DNA of 43,507 nucleotides, from contig SGPM01000240.1 of NCBI GenBank assembly GCA_004802725.1, positions 1-43,507 of the forward strand, written 5' to 3'. The notes under the pieces were generated by a model that saw nothing but the letters and a program-made list of their open reading frames with translations, was not told the origin of the DNA and did not search any database. Below are positions 33,139 to 43,507 of the stretch, in pieces (the stretch's first letter is position 1; each line of letters starts with the position of its first letter). The stretch comes from Antrodiella citrinella. Its lineage: Eukaryota > Basidiomycota > Agaricomycetes > Polyporales > Steccherinaceae. Made by a program: the position numbers and the translations under genes.

Positions 33139-33793
33139 ATGTCTGACGGGGAGCAACCAGCACCTACCCAGCAGGAGCTCGAGCCAAAGGCTGAGGACGC
33201 GAACGCGCCCATCAATATCAAGGTGCGCGAAGGTCTGTCGGTCAGGAGGAGCACGACTGATCATTGGTGTTGCGCATTGGTGTTTTCGTACTTGTTTGTT
33301 GGATGTAGGTCACGACGCAGACCGGCGAGGAGGTGTTCTTCAAGATCAAGAGGAATACAAAGCTGAGCAAGCTGCAGGGTGCGTACGCCACCAAAGTTGG
33401 CAAGGACGTGGGCAGCATTCGGTGAGTGCTTTTGGTCTACTGCTTCTCTTTCGTTAGGTGTCTTTTTGTCTTCTATACGCCGGAGGGTGCGACGAGGGTT
33501 CTTTCTGGCGGTTCTTTGACCTGGTTTGAATGTCTGTACAATTTCTGACCTTTAACATTCCAGGTTCCTCTATGACGGGGAACGAGTGCAGGAGAACGAC
33601 ACACCAGCATCGTTGGATATGGAAGACAATGGTGCGATTGTTGTTACGTCTCTGCCGTCACGTTTGGCACTTACACAGTCTCTTCACAGATAGTATCGAT
33701 GTCATGGTAGAACGTAAGTGCCCCCTGTCCTCACATTGCTCCCTGCTTACTTCCTTGCTTCTCCCTGCTATAGAGGTTGGTGGGTCAGCGTGA
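33139..33793 (+). CDS. SMT3: SUMO (small ubiquitin-like modifier)
   Basis: Ubiquitin-like modifier attached to lysines of target proteins by the E1 Aos1-Uba2 and the E2 Ubc9. Exons 33139-33222, 33309-33421, 33564-33631, 33690-33713 and 33774-33793 give 102 aa. The N-terminal 25 residues are flexible and acidic. The ubiquitin fold follows: INIKVTTQTGEEVFFKIK, TKLSKLQGAYATKVGKD, IRFLYDGERVQENDTPASL and EDNDSIDVMVEQVGG. The di-glycine that becomes the mature C-terminus is followed by a two-residue tail (SA) removed by a Ulp protease. All features expected of a functional SUMO are present. Introns range from 58 to 142 nt. Identification is firm. Confidence 0.98.
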
Positions 33794-34306
33794 CTCTCTC
33801 CATCTGTGCCCCTACTGGGTCTCTGGGACCTTTAGTAGTATCTTCTTGATCGATATCTTGTCTTTCCATCCCTTATCATCCTCCCATCTTGTTGTATTGC
33901 TGGTCTCCCACCTCCCTCTCTGTGTCCTGTTATATTCGTACCCGCATAATTTCATCATTTTACTTCATCGACGCCCTCCGCCCCCTGTGTCTCTGTCTCT
34001 CCTTGTCTCGGCGTCGTTGTGTCTATCCCAGCAGTAACAAACATAAAGTTGTAGCGAGTTATCTCCCGTCCCATCCTTCAATCACAACACATCCTTGGTC
34101 TGGATTTGGTCATTCGGGCACCCTTTTCGAGGCAATGACAGCGTCAGTGAATTCCCATCGCATGCAATCACATCGATGTGTGTACCAAGATGCGCGCAAC
34201 GCAAGGACGGAGGTAGAGGTGGAAAAATAATCAACATTGACATTTAGACGTCACTTTCGGACATTGAGCTACTGTACAAATGCGCCGGGTCGTTATAAAG
34301 AAGGTA
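33794..34306. other. Convergent 3' region
   Basis: These 513 bases lie between the SUMO stop codon and the stop codon of the minus-strand GH3 gene. The sequence is pyrimidine-rich on the plus strand in 33830-34030, consistent with UTR. No gene is seen. Confidence 0.6.
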
Positions 34307-36911
34307 TCATGAAGAAGACGAAGTGGTGTTAGTAGAAGTGGTATTCTTGGGCCAAGTCTGAACCAACGCAGCGTTACCTGTGAGGGTGAACGTCTGGCTG
34401 ATGAGGCCGGGGGTATCCAAAGTGAGGGTGTACGTCCCGGGGTACAAGTAGAAATCACCGGTCTCGTCAGCGCGCGCGAGCGCACCGAGTGTGACGGCGA
34501 GGCTCGCGTCGCCAGTCTGGCCGGGGCCAATGTTCTTGACGCGGTCGTAGGCGACGAGGGCCTTGTTAGGGCGCGGCGTGGGGCCAAACGATCCGCTCGC
34601 GAATAGGAGGGCGACGTAGTCGGAGGTCATCTTGCCGGTGTTCTTGACTTCGACGTTGAAGGTGTGGAAGGGGGTGAGATCGAGGTGGGCCTGATCCTTT
34701 CCCGCGCTGATGAGCGACGCGATGCTGTATGTCTTCTCAGCGGCGCCGGAGAACTTGGTGCTGAAGGTCGTGTAGTGGAGACCGAAGCCGTATTCGAATA
34801 TCGGAGTGCCGGAATACCATCTGTAGGTACGTCCGGGGTTGGTGGCGGAGGGTCGGAGACTCATGTCAGTCATGGGGACTTGGTTGACGTAGTCAGCGGG
34901 GTATTGCGTGATGGGGAGACGACCAGCGGGAGAGGCTTTGCCGGTGAGGATATCGAAGATAGCCGTTCCGCCGCTCTGTCCGGGGTAACCAGCCCAGAGG
35001 ATAGAGTTAACCTGTTGAGCGAGCCGAAATCAGCAGGAGCAAATTTGATCAATGAGATGGTCGCATACGTTCTTGTCTGCTTTCAGAACAGTATCATCAA
35101 CTTGTCCACCACCAAACTGCAGAACAATAGTGGGCTTTCCGACAGCAGCCAACTGAGTGATCAAGTCAACCTGGTTGCCAGGCCAGACAATCGTCGTACG
35201 ATCAAGCGACTCCCTCTCTACGGTCTCATCAAGACCACCAGCATAGATGACAACATCGGCAGACTGTGCTGCGGCGATGGCAGCAGCAAAGCCATCGGTG
35301 GTGTTTGACGTGACGTCGGTGCCGAACACATAGTCGACCTCGAAACCGGCGCTCTGAGCAGCCTGGAGAGGGCTGATGAGGTAGGGTGCAACACCGAAGT
35401 AGTTGCCCTGTAGGAGACTGGTCGCGTTGGCCCAGGGGCCGACGAGAGCAATCTTCTTTGTCGACTTAGCCAAAGGAAGGGTACCGTCGTTCTTAAGCAG
35501 GACCAAACCCTCGACAGCTGCGGTGTAGGCGAGCTGTTGAGCAGATTTGGTGTTGACGTCCGACCAGCCAAGCGAGCGGTATGGCTGAGAAGAGGCGGGG
35601 TCAAAGTATCCGAGACTGGAAGAAATATATGGTTAAGACCGCATTCTTGACTTTCAGATTCGATATGCTCACCGAACTAGAGAAGCATATTGACGAGTCA
35701 AAGAGCGCCTGAGGTCGTCCTCATTGATCATGGACTGGTTGAAAGCATCTCCCAAACTGGAAGAAAAGGTGGTCCCGCAATCTGAGAAGTAAGAGCTCAA
35801 TAAAAAGAAACTCGGACAAATGTCGCAGGATGGATCAGACATACCGAGATCAGTGCCAGCCTTCAAAGTGACAGCAGATGCCTCGGCAGCAGTAGCCACG
35901 TAGTGGTGGTCAGTCCACACCTGTCCAAGCGTCAGTGAAGTGCAACGCAATCACATCCGGGACGAGCTTACGTTGCCGACAGCGTCGCAGTCAGAAGTGA
36001 CCCAGCGGGTGTCATCGAAGCCCCAGTGGTCACGAAGCACGTCCTGCAGGAGGAAGGTCGAAGCGCAAGAAGGAACACCATTGACGGCATTGTACGAGCA
36101 CATGACGCTTCCGACCTTCGCATCACGAACGCAGGACTGGAATGCGGGGTTATAGAACTCGCTCAAATCCTGCTGGCTGACGATGGCATTGAAGCCGTAC
36201 CGGACGTTGCCCTCCCAGTCCTCGAGATCGTAGGCGGAGAAGTGCTTGCAGTCGGCGACAATCTTGAAGTACGGCTTCGGGTCAAGGCCGCCTTGGAGAC
36301 CGGTGATGAGCTGGTAAACGTACTGGGAAGAGTGGAACGGATCCTCTCCGGGGGTCTCTTGACCACGTCCCCAACGAGGATCCTTGAAGGGGTTGATGTT
36401 GGGCGTCCAGAAATCCAAGCCAGCACGTCCGGCGTTGTTGTACGCACGGGCCTCGGTACTGACGACGGTCGCAACCTGCTTGATCAGGTCGTCATCGAAC
36501 GCAGCACCCATAATGATGGGCTGAGGGAAGGAAGTAGCATAGCTGAATTGTCCGGAGGGGGCGAATGTGACACCGGGAGAGCTAGCGACACCATGCTAGA
36601 GACACATAGTAATTAGCTTTGGCAGTACAACATGTGGATTGGGTGCTCACCAAAGCCTCCTGCCACCACTGATATGCGGGGAGACCGAGGCGAGGAATAC
36701 CAGGCGAGCCGTTGACAGTGTTGTTGATCATCTCAGGCACTGTGAACAGCTTTGTCAAGGCTGATGCGCGAGTAATAGGGTCTTTGCTCGTGTCACAGAC
36801 ATCGTTGCCCTTCAACGGTGCCGTCGTGCAATCGGGGAACCCGACGGCTGAGGCAGTGGTGACAAGAGTGGCGAACGTGAGGAGACGTTTTAGACCTGCT
36901 GAGGACGGCAT
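34307..36911 (-). CDS. Secreted GH3 beta-xylosidase
   Basis: Glycoside hydrolase family 3, beta-xylosidase type, releasing xylose from xylo-oligosaccharides outside the cell. Exons on minus: 36911-36651, 36595-35972, 35920-35845, 35781-35673, 35615-35069, 35011-34307; 773 aa, usual for the family. A signal peptide covers about residues 1-22 (LLTFATLVTTASA). The N-terminal barrel contains QWWQEALHGVA, NPFKDPRWGRGQETPGEDP and VADCKHFSAYD; the nucleophile lies in RWVTSDCDAV (about D289). The C-terminal half contains ALVGPWANAT, GGLDETVERES, WAGYPGQSGG, GRLPITQYP and the fibronectin-like end (NTGKMTSDYVALLF). The tail is Ser/Thr/Asn-rich with NTT sites for N-glycosylation. All introns close in frame, and no defect is seen. 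An alpha-arabinofuranosidase side activity is possible in this family. Confidence 0.95.
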
Positions 36912-38844
36912 CGCGAAGAACCAGTCGAGCGGTCTGAGTAAATCAAAGATGTCTGGGCGACACCAAGTTCAGCTGTAGACATACTCCGGTTTATATGTAG
37001 TTCGGCTACGATACTACAGTTAGCATAATGTAGAGTTCAAAGGAAGGATACCCTCGTACCAGCGGACATTCTTGCGAAGGAAGCATGACCACCGTGATCT
37101 GGTTAGTGACCCAGGTGATCATAACGCAATCTTTCCCCGCCGTACCAAGGGCCGTGGAGTACGTACGGAATTCTTCTCGAAGTCGGGTCTAGGATTTAGA
37201 AATCAGGCGTATACACCTCGCTGACAGTCGGTCGCATGATCTTTGGTGGGTCATATGTCAGAGAAATACTCGTGGCGATATTGCTATGTTGTACATACGG
37301 AGCTGATCGTCAGACCCGCCCCCGTGGTCAAACGTTTCTGCAGACAATCGGCGACGGACATTCCTGCGAGCATATATTGCCCAACGTAAGGGATACTTAG
37401 GCTTCTTGGATGGTCGTGACCGGTCATATGCATGGTTCTTGTAGAGCCTATATCATGACGCAACAGAGTGATGAGTCGGGGTATGTTCGGAGAGTTGGGG
37501 TTGAAAGCTGTTAGAAGACACAGTTCGCATGGACTGGAAGATGCATATACTTGGGCCTACAGTGGCAATGCAGAATAATCGGTTGTCGTCGGCTCCGAAC
37601 GTGAAGTGATTCGAATGCGATGAGGATTTTGACGGAATGCTGATAGTAACCTTGTCCTCATGTCAATTCCTCGACGGTCCGCCGGCGCTCGAATGATCAT
37701 CTGAGAGTGCTTGAATATAACTTCCAACTGGTAAAGTGTAGCAGCGGACCGTGAGCCACCTACACATCACTACACATCTCAACGACGAACTTACGATCAG
37801 TTGCAACATTGAGTTGGGAGCTCCGGGCTTCCGACTTAGTCTAAGCCACGTCGTTTCTAGAAATGGAAGAGGTTGAGACAAGGAATGGTCGGAATGGAGC
37901 AGGAACTCGAACGTACTCTCACCAAAACCTCTGCATGTCGTGGTGCTCTGCGCAACATACATGGATTGCAGAGAAGGATAACACGAGTGTAAGCCTGAGG
38001 CCTGAGAGACGTCAGTGCAGATCCCAAATTAGAGTCCGTTGGGTATTATGCTCGAGGAATCCAGCAGATCCAGGATTGTGGGGTCGTCATTCGAATCCGG
38101 GGTAGGGTGATCGCAGGCGATCGCACTACAGCTCGACAACACCCGATCTATCTGGTATATGTTGGTGACGTAGAACCTCGTATAACCGTCAGTACATGTG
38201 CTAGCATATTGCATATCGCGAGAGTTGACTGAAGACTTACCCATCTATTGCGTCAACCCAAAAGTCTACGTCTCGCACGGATATATCATTGCATCTAGGG
38301 ACGGGTACCCCATCTACGAGCAAAAATCGCTGGAAGAGGTCGACAACATAAGGTCATGAGAGGAACATCACCACACATGACAAGCTTGCATCGATGGAAG
38401 AGCACTGCCGTCTAGGCCGTTTATGTGTCGCGTATTCCGTGATGAAAGAATGAAAGACACAAGTCGGAATTGGGTTCCAAAGAAGATAAGAAGAGCGGCA
38501 ACTCGCTCATACGCGTATATCAACACCAGCTACCTTCTTCGACGGTCAGAACAGGTCAGAACGGACGTAGGCATCTTCATAGCTAAATGTGTGCCTCACC
38601 TTGTGAGACTAACAATTTGCTTGCCGATAGGGCTTTGGAGCATCATGAAACCTTAAACGTTGAACTCCGAGTCATCAGACTGACCAACGGAGGGTCACTG
38701 AGCGGAGAGAAGTTGCCGCAAGCCTAAAAGCTAGTCAAATCAGACTGAAGCTATCCAGCGGCCACGTTGACCTGTAGTAGTTCGAGCCCTAGTTGGAATC
38801 CAATATCGATACATATACCATTTCGTCATATCACCTATTGCGTG
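36912..38844. other. Long upstream region of GH3 gene
   Basis: These 1933 bases lie between the GH3 start codon and the 3' end of BET2, so the part nearest GH3 is its promoter. No frame here looks like a gene on either strand. I checked the stretch around 38040-38110 (ATTCGAATCCGGGG) for a tRNA because it resembles a B box; no matching A box or stems were seen. Confidence 0.55.
36990..36995 (-). promoter_or_regulatory. TATA box of the GH3 gene
   Basis: TATAAA on the minus strand (context ACATATAAACC), 79 bp upstream of the GH3 start codon. Spacing and direction fit a core promoter. Confidence 0.55.
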
Positions 38845-40227
38845 TTACACAGTCAATCGCCTCGGTAACGCTCGCCACGCCTTTTTAATTCCCAGCTTCT
38901 CGACCAATCTGGCAGGTAAACAGTACACTGGGTCGAGATCGTCTAATCCTGGATATCCCAGGAGTGAAAGACCTACGCAACATACGTGGCAGACGTCAAC
39001 CAGGAAACCAGAACATCGATGTAAACACGCACCTGCTGCGCCGAAAACTGTATGGAAGACGTCTGGTTGATTCCCAGGTCTATCGGCAATGCCTCCATTC
39101 TCAAGATCCTAGGGAAAACACAAGGGTTTGTTATGAGAGTTCATGAAGCAGTAGAGAATGCTTACTTGGGCGGAGAGAATGAATGCGATCAGCTTGTCCG
39201 CGTCTATCCACGTCAATTTATCCATGATGGACAATGCGGATAGCACCCAAAAACTGTAGCATACCTGTATGACAGTGTAAGCCGTCGGTAAAATCGTCCC
39301 AAAACATGACAACTGACATCTTCCAGTTTCTGCGGCCTCCCGTTGAGCCCACCATTTGGTAGTTGACGTTCCGAAAGCCACCAGGCTAATGTTTCTTGGT
39401 CTATCTCTTCCAACCTGTCCAAAATGGCCAGCGTCGCTACACATACGAATACTAAATGCAATGGATAATCAGACGATGCAACACAGATGAGATGAGGAAC
39501 GTGCCTTGAGCCGAATGAGATTCTGCCCCAATGACCGCCCCGAAACCGCCATCGAAATTCCGACACCTAAGGATATACGACACCGTTTTGTCCACGTTGA
39601 GCTTGTCCAGTTGACCAAGCAACGCAAGTGCCTGAACAGCGATGTACGAGAACCGAGTATCAATCTCTCCAAAAGGGTCCCCAGCGAATACGCCTGACGG
39701 TTGATGGAGCGACAGAATGACTAGACGACATCGGTTCAAACGTCGTGACCGTGGATAAGCAGCTAGCGACTCACATTTCACCACTCTCTGAACATCGACT
39801 CTATCCACAGCGTCCTGAATAGTCAAAACCTGGATAGCACTGAGCGTGGATAGGATATGTGCGTCGTGTGCAGGATGTGCGCCGAATGCACCTGTGTACT
39901 CGGGTCGATCAGTGCACTTCTACCAATGGGTGAATAGAACAGACCTGCCTCGTCGTCCCAGCAACTCATCACAAAGTCAATCATCTCCTCCCTATCCAGA
40001 GCATCCTTCTGCTTCATCACACAGAGAGCGTTCAGTCCCCAGTAAATGGCATTCATTCGTAGATGCGAGGTCATATGGTACACAAGATCATCCTTGTTCT
40101 ATCACATTGTGAGAATGAGTTTGTTTGATTGTCATGCCCCATAAACGAACCATACCTCGCCAAGGGATTGGATGTACTTGACATGTAAAGGTATGTTCAA
40201 TGTCATCGAAGATGTCGTATTCGACAT
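38845..40227 (-). CDS. BET2: Rab geranylgeranyltransferase beta subunit
   Basis: Catalytic beta subunit of type II geranylgeranyltransferase, which lipidates Rab GTPases together with the alpha subunit and the Rab escort protein. Eight exons on minus: 40227-40156, 40098-39945, 39891-39775, 39720-39505, 39451-39318, 39264-39166, 39108-39033, 38972-38845; 331 aa, the normal size. Prenyltransferase repeats are visible: [80 protein letters not shown] and [19 protein letters not shown]. The zinc ligands Asp and Cys (EDVCYSFW) and His (DVFHT) are present. GGLNGRP favours the Rab type. Intron 4 begins with GC rather than GT. The gene lies 174 bp upstream of the DUF6535 gene's stop codon; both are on minus. 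Confidence 0.97.
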
Positions 40228-40401
40228 GGTAGTAGAATCCAAGATATTTGGCGCCTATTATTTGATGAGCCGCCGCTTACATAAAGGAGTACTAGTCAAC
40301 TGCCAGAGCATTGGGTGATCATCATGCATCAAGTTGATAAAGTATTAAAGACTACTCGAGAAGCTAATACTGTGTACGCGACGCACAAGAAGATCAACAC
40401 G

Positions 40402-43089
40402 TTACTTCCTCTTGGACTTAGATGATTGTAGCACTGCTGGCACAGTCAATCTGAACTTCGTCTCTTTCTCCTTCTCCTCAGGCTCCTGCGCGGACTCTCC
40501 GGTCTCCTTCTCCTTCTCTACCTCAGGCTGCGGAGTAGCTTCCTTCTCGAGTTTGGGAAGCGCGCTGAGCCGTTTCAATTCCGCCTGCCGTGCCCTTTGG
40601 TTGTGGAACTTGGGCTTCACTGGTTCGGGCCGCGAGCGTATGTCCGTCAGTATAGCTTGGGCGACAGGCACGCACGCGGGATCGTCCACAGACTCGATGA
40701 GAGGGATGAGATCGTCGAGGGCGTCCTTGAAGTGGAATACGGAGCGAGCAGTGATGTGGGCTGGGTTGATCTGCGATGCTGTATCGAGATCTAAGGTGGA
40801 AGCGACATGGTGTTTTTCGAGAGCACTGATGAAGTCGCTTTGGAGCTGACCGCTGGTACCCGCGGCCGTACCGTCCTTCGCGATGACATGAATGATCTTG
40901 GAGAGAATCTCGGGGTGCGAGAGGGAAGTGTGAGTCGGGATCTGGTTCAGGAGGTTACTCAGAGCAAGCAGAGTGGCCTCGTTGTGGAACGTAGAAGGGG
41001 AGACGTTCGTTCCCGCGACGACCTCCGAGTCCGAGCTTTCTTCCGTCTCCAGCTCGAGGGTTACGAGAATAGGCCTGCCCTTCTTTTTGCCCTTCTTCAC
41101 GAAATTTTGTGCCCCCTCCGGTAAGCTGTAGTTGACCGTGATGCCGGTAGCTCGCTTGTCGAGATGTGGGATCAGCAAAACGGCAATGGCGAGCTCATAC
41201 AGCTCAAGCCTCTCGTCGCCGGCGTGCTGCAAAGCAGAGAGGAGCGTACGAAGGTTCCATCCGGGCGGCGCACAGATTTGGACTTCTTTGCTATCCAAGC
41301 GGGCGGCGACGTCGATCAGAGCACGATGGAGCAGGAGTGAGAAAAGGTAAGAAGCGTGAAGGGCAATGACTTGGTCGTCGTCTTTCCGCAGGTTGACGAT
41401 GATTTCCCAGAGGTCGATATCCACCCATTCGATCCATCGCAAGGAGGGCAGTTCTCCTTCCTCTAGAATCTGTCTGATGAACAGAGGAGCCCCTTCGGCC
41501 ACCGAGATAGGCGTAATACGTTCCTGGGATTCGGTGTGTGCGAACACAGTAGCCATAGCGCGTACAGCAGATACTGCACGGGCACGTCTATGCTCCAGCG
41601 GAAGGGCCTCTGAGCCCGCATGAGTGCATGACTCGAGCAGATGACCAACGCAAACACCGAGCCCGGCTGAGAATGTGCCAACATTGGTTCCGCCAAGCTC
41701 CAAGACAATTTTCGCGTACTTCTTTTTGTCTGGGCTGCGTTCGATGAAGACCTCGATGCCGTCCACAAACGCCTCTAGCTCAGAAGGAGTGCTCGTCTGC
41801 GCCAGAAGCCACTTGAGGGCCTTCACGTCCTGCTTCGGTTTACCTTCCGGAGGTACACCCATGACACGGTTGGAGACGTAGTCCACTCGTGCATGCTTCC
41901 GGTACTTGGACCATTTCCCTGATTCAGGTAGGCTCAATTTAGGAGTCTCCTTCTCCGTGATACCCTTCCATATCGTCATCGGCCCAATGACAAGAATAGT
42001 GAAAGGCACCAGAGGCAGCCCTATCACAGCGATTGCCAGCGGAAGAGCCAAGACGAGAGCCACCGCACCCAATAACAGGCCCAACCCGATGAGAAAGAGA
42101 CCGCCTAGAAGGACAAAGGACAACACCATCGAGAAGGGCGTCTTGTAGGGCGAGTTCGAAACGAAGACATCGAGGAAGGCGAACGTCAGGTATAAGACGG
42201 CGCACGCAATCGCCGCACCCATCGCAGCGTGGGCGACATCATGGTTCACAGGGAACATGAAGACGACGAGACCAGCGAGGAACAGGAACAGTGAAACGTG
42301 CAGAACCGCTGGAACGCCGCCTGCAAAAGCCTCCATCTGTGATTTCCTCAGACCGTCAAAGTACCAAGCCCTACTCCGGGCTCTGGTGACTTCGTCAGGA
42401 TCACGGGAAGTGACACGAAGATAGCGACCCGTCCAACTCTGGATTAGAGTTGCCCCGAGAGCACATGCAAGACTAGCAATGAGACTGAGGATCCAGAGAA
42501 TGTTCACAGCGATGGTCTGCGGGCTGACAGTGAACGACGGAGGTACAGGGGGGATAATCACAGTTGTCGAGTTAGCCAGCTTAGCGATCTCCTGGGATAT
42601 CTGTTCCAAATAGTATACCGTGACGTCTCCTGAACTCGGATTGAGCATCTGATAGCTCTCGAGAAGGAAGGCTGTGACTACAGCGGAGAATAGACCAGCC
42701 TGTGCGTGTGTCAGACTTTACACTGTATGAATATACTGGTAGTACGCACAAATACTAAGATAGAATCCATGCTACCCTTGATCCTCTCGACAAGGGCAGT
42801 ATCGTGCGTATTAGCCTTCTCGTTGTACATAGTCCATATTTTGCTGGCGCCATAGGTCCGACCTACGCGTTTGATAAGATTCCTGTATAAATATACTATT
42901 GTGGTACATACCGCCACGAGAAGCTGTAAGAACATGCAAATGAGTCTTCCGTCAATACGTATTTCAATAATCATACATACCATCCGGCTTTGATGGACGA
43001 GCACTCAGCTTTTCGCCTATCTCCAGGTCGACTTTGGACGCGCTGGAGCTGTCTGGTCCCGACTCTGCGTTGGAGGCAGATTCCGACAT
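40402..43089 (-). CDS. DUF6535 multi-pass membrane protein
   Basis: Three exons on minus: 43089-42981, 42895-42750 and 42699-40402; 850 aa. A short acidic N-terminus is followed by the DUF6535 signature: YGASKIWTMYNEKANTHDTA, KGSMDSILVFAGLFSAVVTA and AFLLESYQ. Four to six transmembrane helices follow (LWILSLIASLACALGATLI, VLHVSLFLFLAGLVVFMF, AAIACAVLYLTFAFLDVF and a long hydrophobic stretch after SPYKTPFSMVL). The C-terminal 550 residues are cytosolic-looking and helical, possibly repeat-like, and end in a Lys/Glu-rich tail. DUF6535 proteins are numerous in Agaricomycetes and their role is unknown. Intron 1 (42896-42980, 85 nt) has alternative acceptors; only the one used keeps frame with the exon 1 donor. 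Confidence 0.9.
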
Positions 43090-43507
43090 GATAGTACGCA
43101 GGAGGGGCGGTTTGACCTGTAGCTTGGACGCAGCAGCACGGCCTTTAAGAGTGGTCCGTCTGACAGTAAAAACAACGCTAGCAGTAACCGATGAATGGAA
43201 TGGAACGTTGTAAAACACCCGTATTTGTATGCGGAGAAGCTGAAACCTCGAGTTGATTATCTACTATGCTAGTGCCAGCGTCCTCATGAGCAATCTTCTT
43301 TCGCGGGCTACATCGGACAAATATGCCTGCGCTGGGCGGCCGCCTAGCGATTTTCGGTGATTCTTTAGGAATCCTTAGTTTTCTTGCATATATCCTCAAA
43401 TTTCTCAAGACATCATTGGTTTGCGTTCGTAGTCACCGTACGTTTGCTTTGCGTTTGAGCATTCCTACATATTACTGTATAATCTTGAATGAATGCATAT
43501 TGGTTTT
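43090..43507. other. Upstream flank of DUF6535 gene
   Basis: The last 418 bases lie upstream of the DUF6535 start codon and presumably hold its promoter. A minus-strand frame at 43178-43408 has no recognisable features. No gene is supported. Confidence 0.55.

Noticed and set aside
34664..36616. Long plus-strand frames (up to 214 codons) opposite the GH3 gene
   Set aside because: They are antisense shadows of a strongly conserved GH3 enzyme with high third-position GC.
38040..38110. Possible tRNA (TTCGAATCC B-box-like sequence)
   Set aside because: The B box is imperfect and I could find no A box or acceptor-stem pairing at the right distance.
42896..42980. A 12-nt micro-exon (after TTCTTACAG) in the DUF6535 gene
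   Set aside because: It would need a following intron of only 16-29 nt, too short to be spliced.

Overview
This window is nuclear DNA from a mushroom-forming basidiomycete (Agaricomycetes). Almost every gene carries introns of about 46-70 bp with GT..AG ends and CTRAY-like branch points. A KDZ-type DNA transposase, a PriA-like cysteine-rich secreted protein and a DUF6535 membrane protein are all typical of that class. Exon models below were built by hand from reading-frame continuity and splice consensus; all but those flagged as uncertain close to an exact multiple of three.

Layout. 1-9.5 kb is an accessory, transposon-rich segment. It holds a multi-exon gene of unknown function (42-2834) with an in-frame TGA or cryptic intron, then an apparently intact nine-exon KDZ transposase (3298-7330). 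Next come a 31-bp tandem repeat (7461-7593) and an orphan exon on the minus strand (7692-8024). All unresolved N bases of the window lie between 3655 and 9452. From 8.7 kb ordinary genes begin: a disordered protein with a C-terminal bacterial-type rhodanese domain; the U5 snRNP protein Dim1/Dib1; a fungal AAA ATPase (minus); a PriA-like secreted protein (minus); cyclophilin H with a likely 3-nt micro-exon; and a large FYVE-less Fab1-like phosphoinositide kinase.

25.7-29.1 kb contains two tandem paralogues of a small cysteine-rich, probably GPI-anchored surface protein. These are followed by a long disordered protein with an N-terminal BAR/IMD-like helical region and one apparent 1-nt frameshift, then SUMO. 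On the minus strand follow a secreted GH3 beta-xylosidase, the Rab geranylgeranyltransferase beta subunit (with one GC-AG intron) and a DUF6535 protein.

Functionally the segment mixes core housekeeping genes (splicing: Dim1 and cyclophilin H; SUMO; Rab prenylation; PI-lipid kinase) with cell-surface, secreted and plant-polymer-degrading functions. I see no operon-like system or gene cluster. No rRNA, tRNA or CRISPR was found. The most unusual items are the KDZ-side region (31-bp palindromic repeats, orphan exon, neighbouring gene with a TGA), the one-codon micro-exon and the bacterial-type rhodanese fusion.
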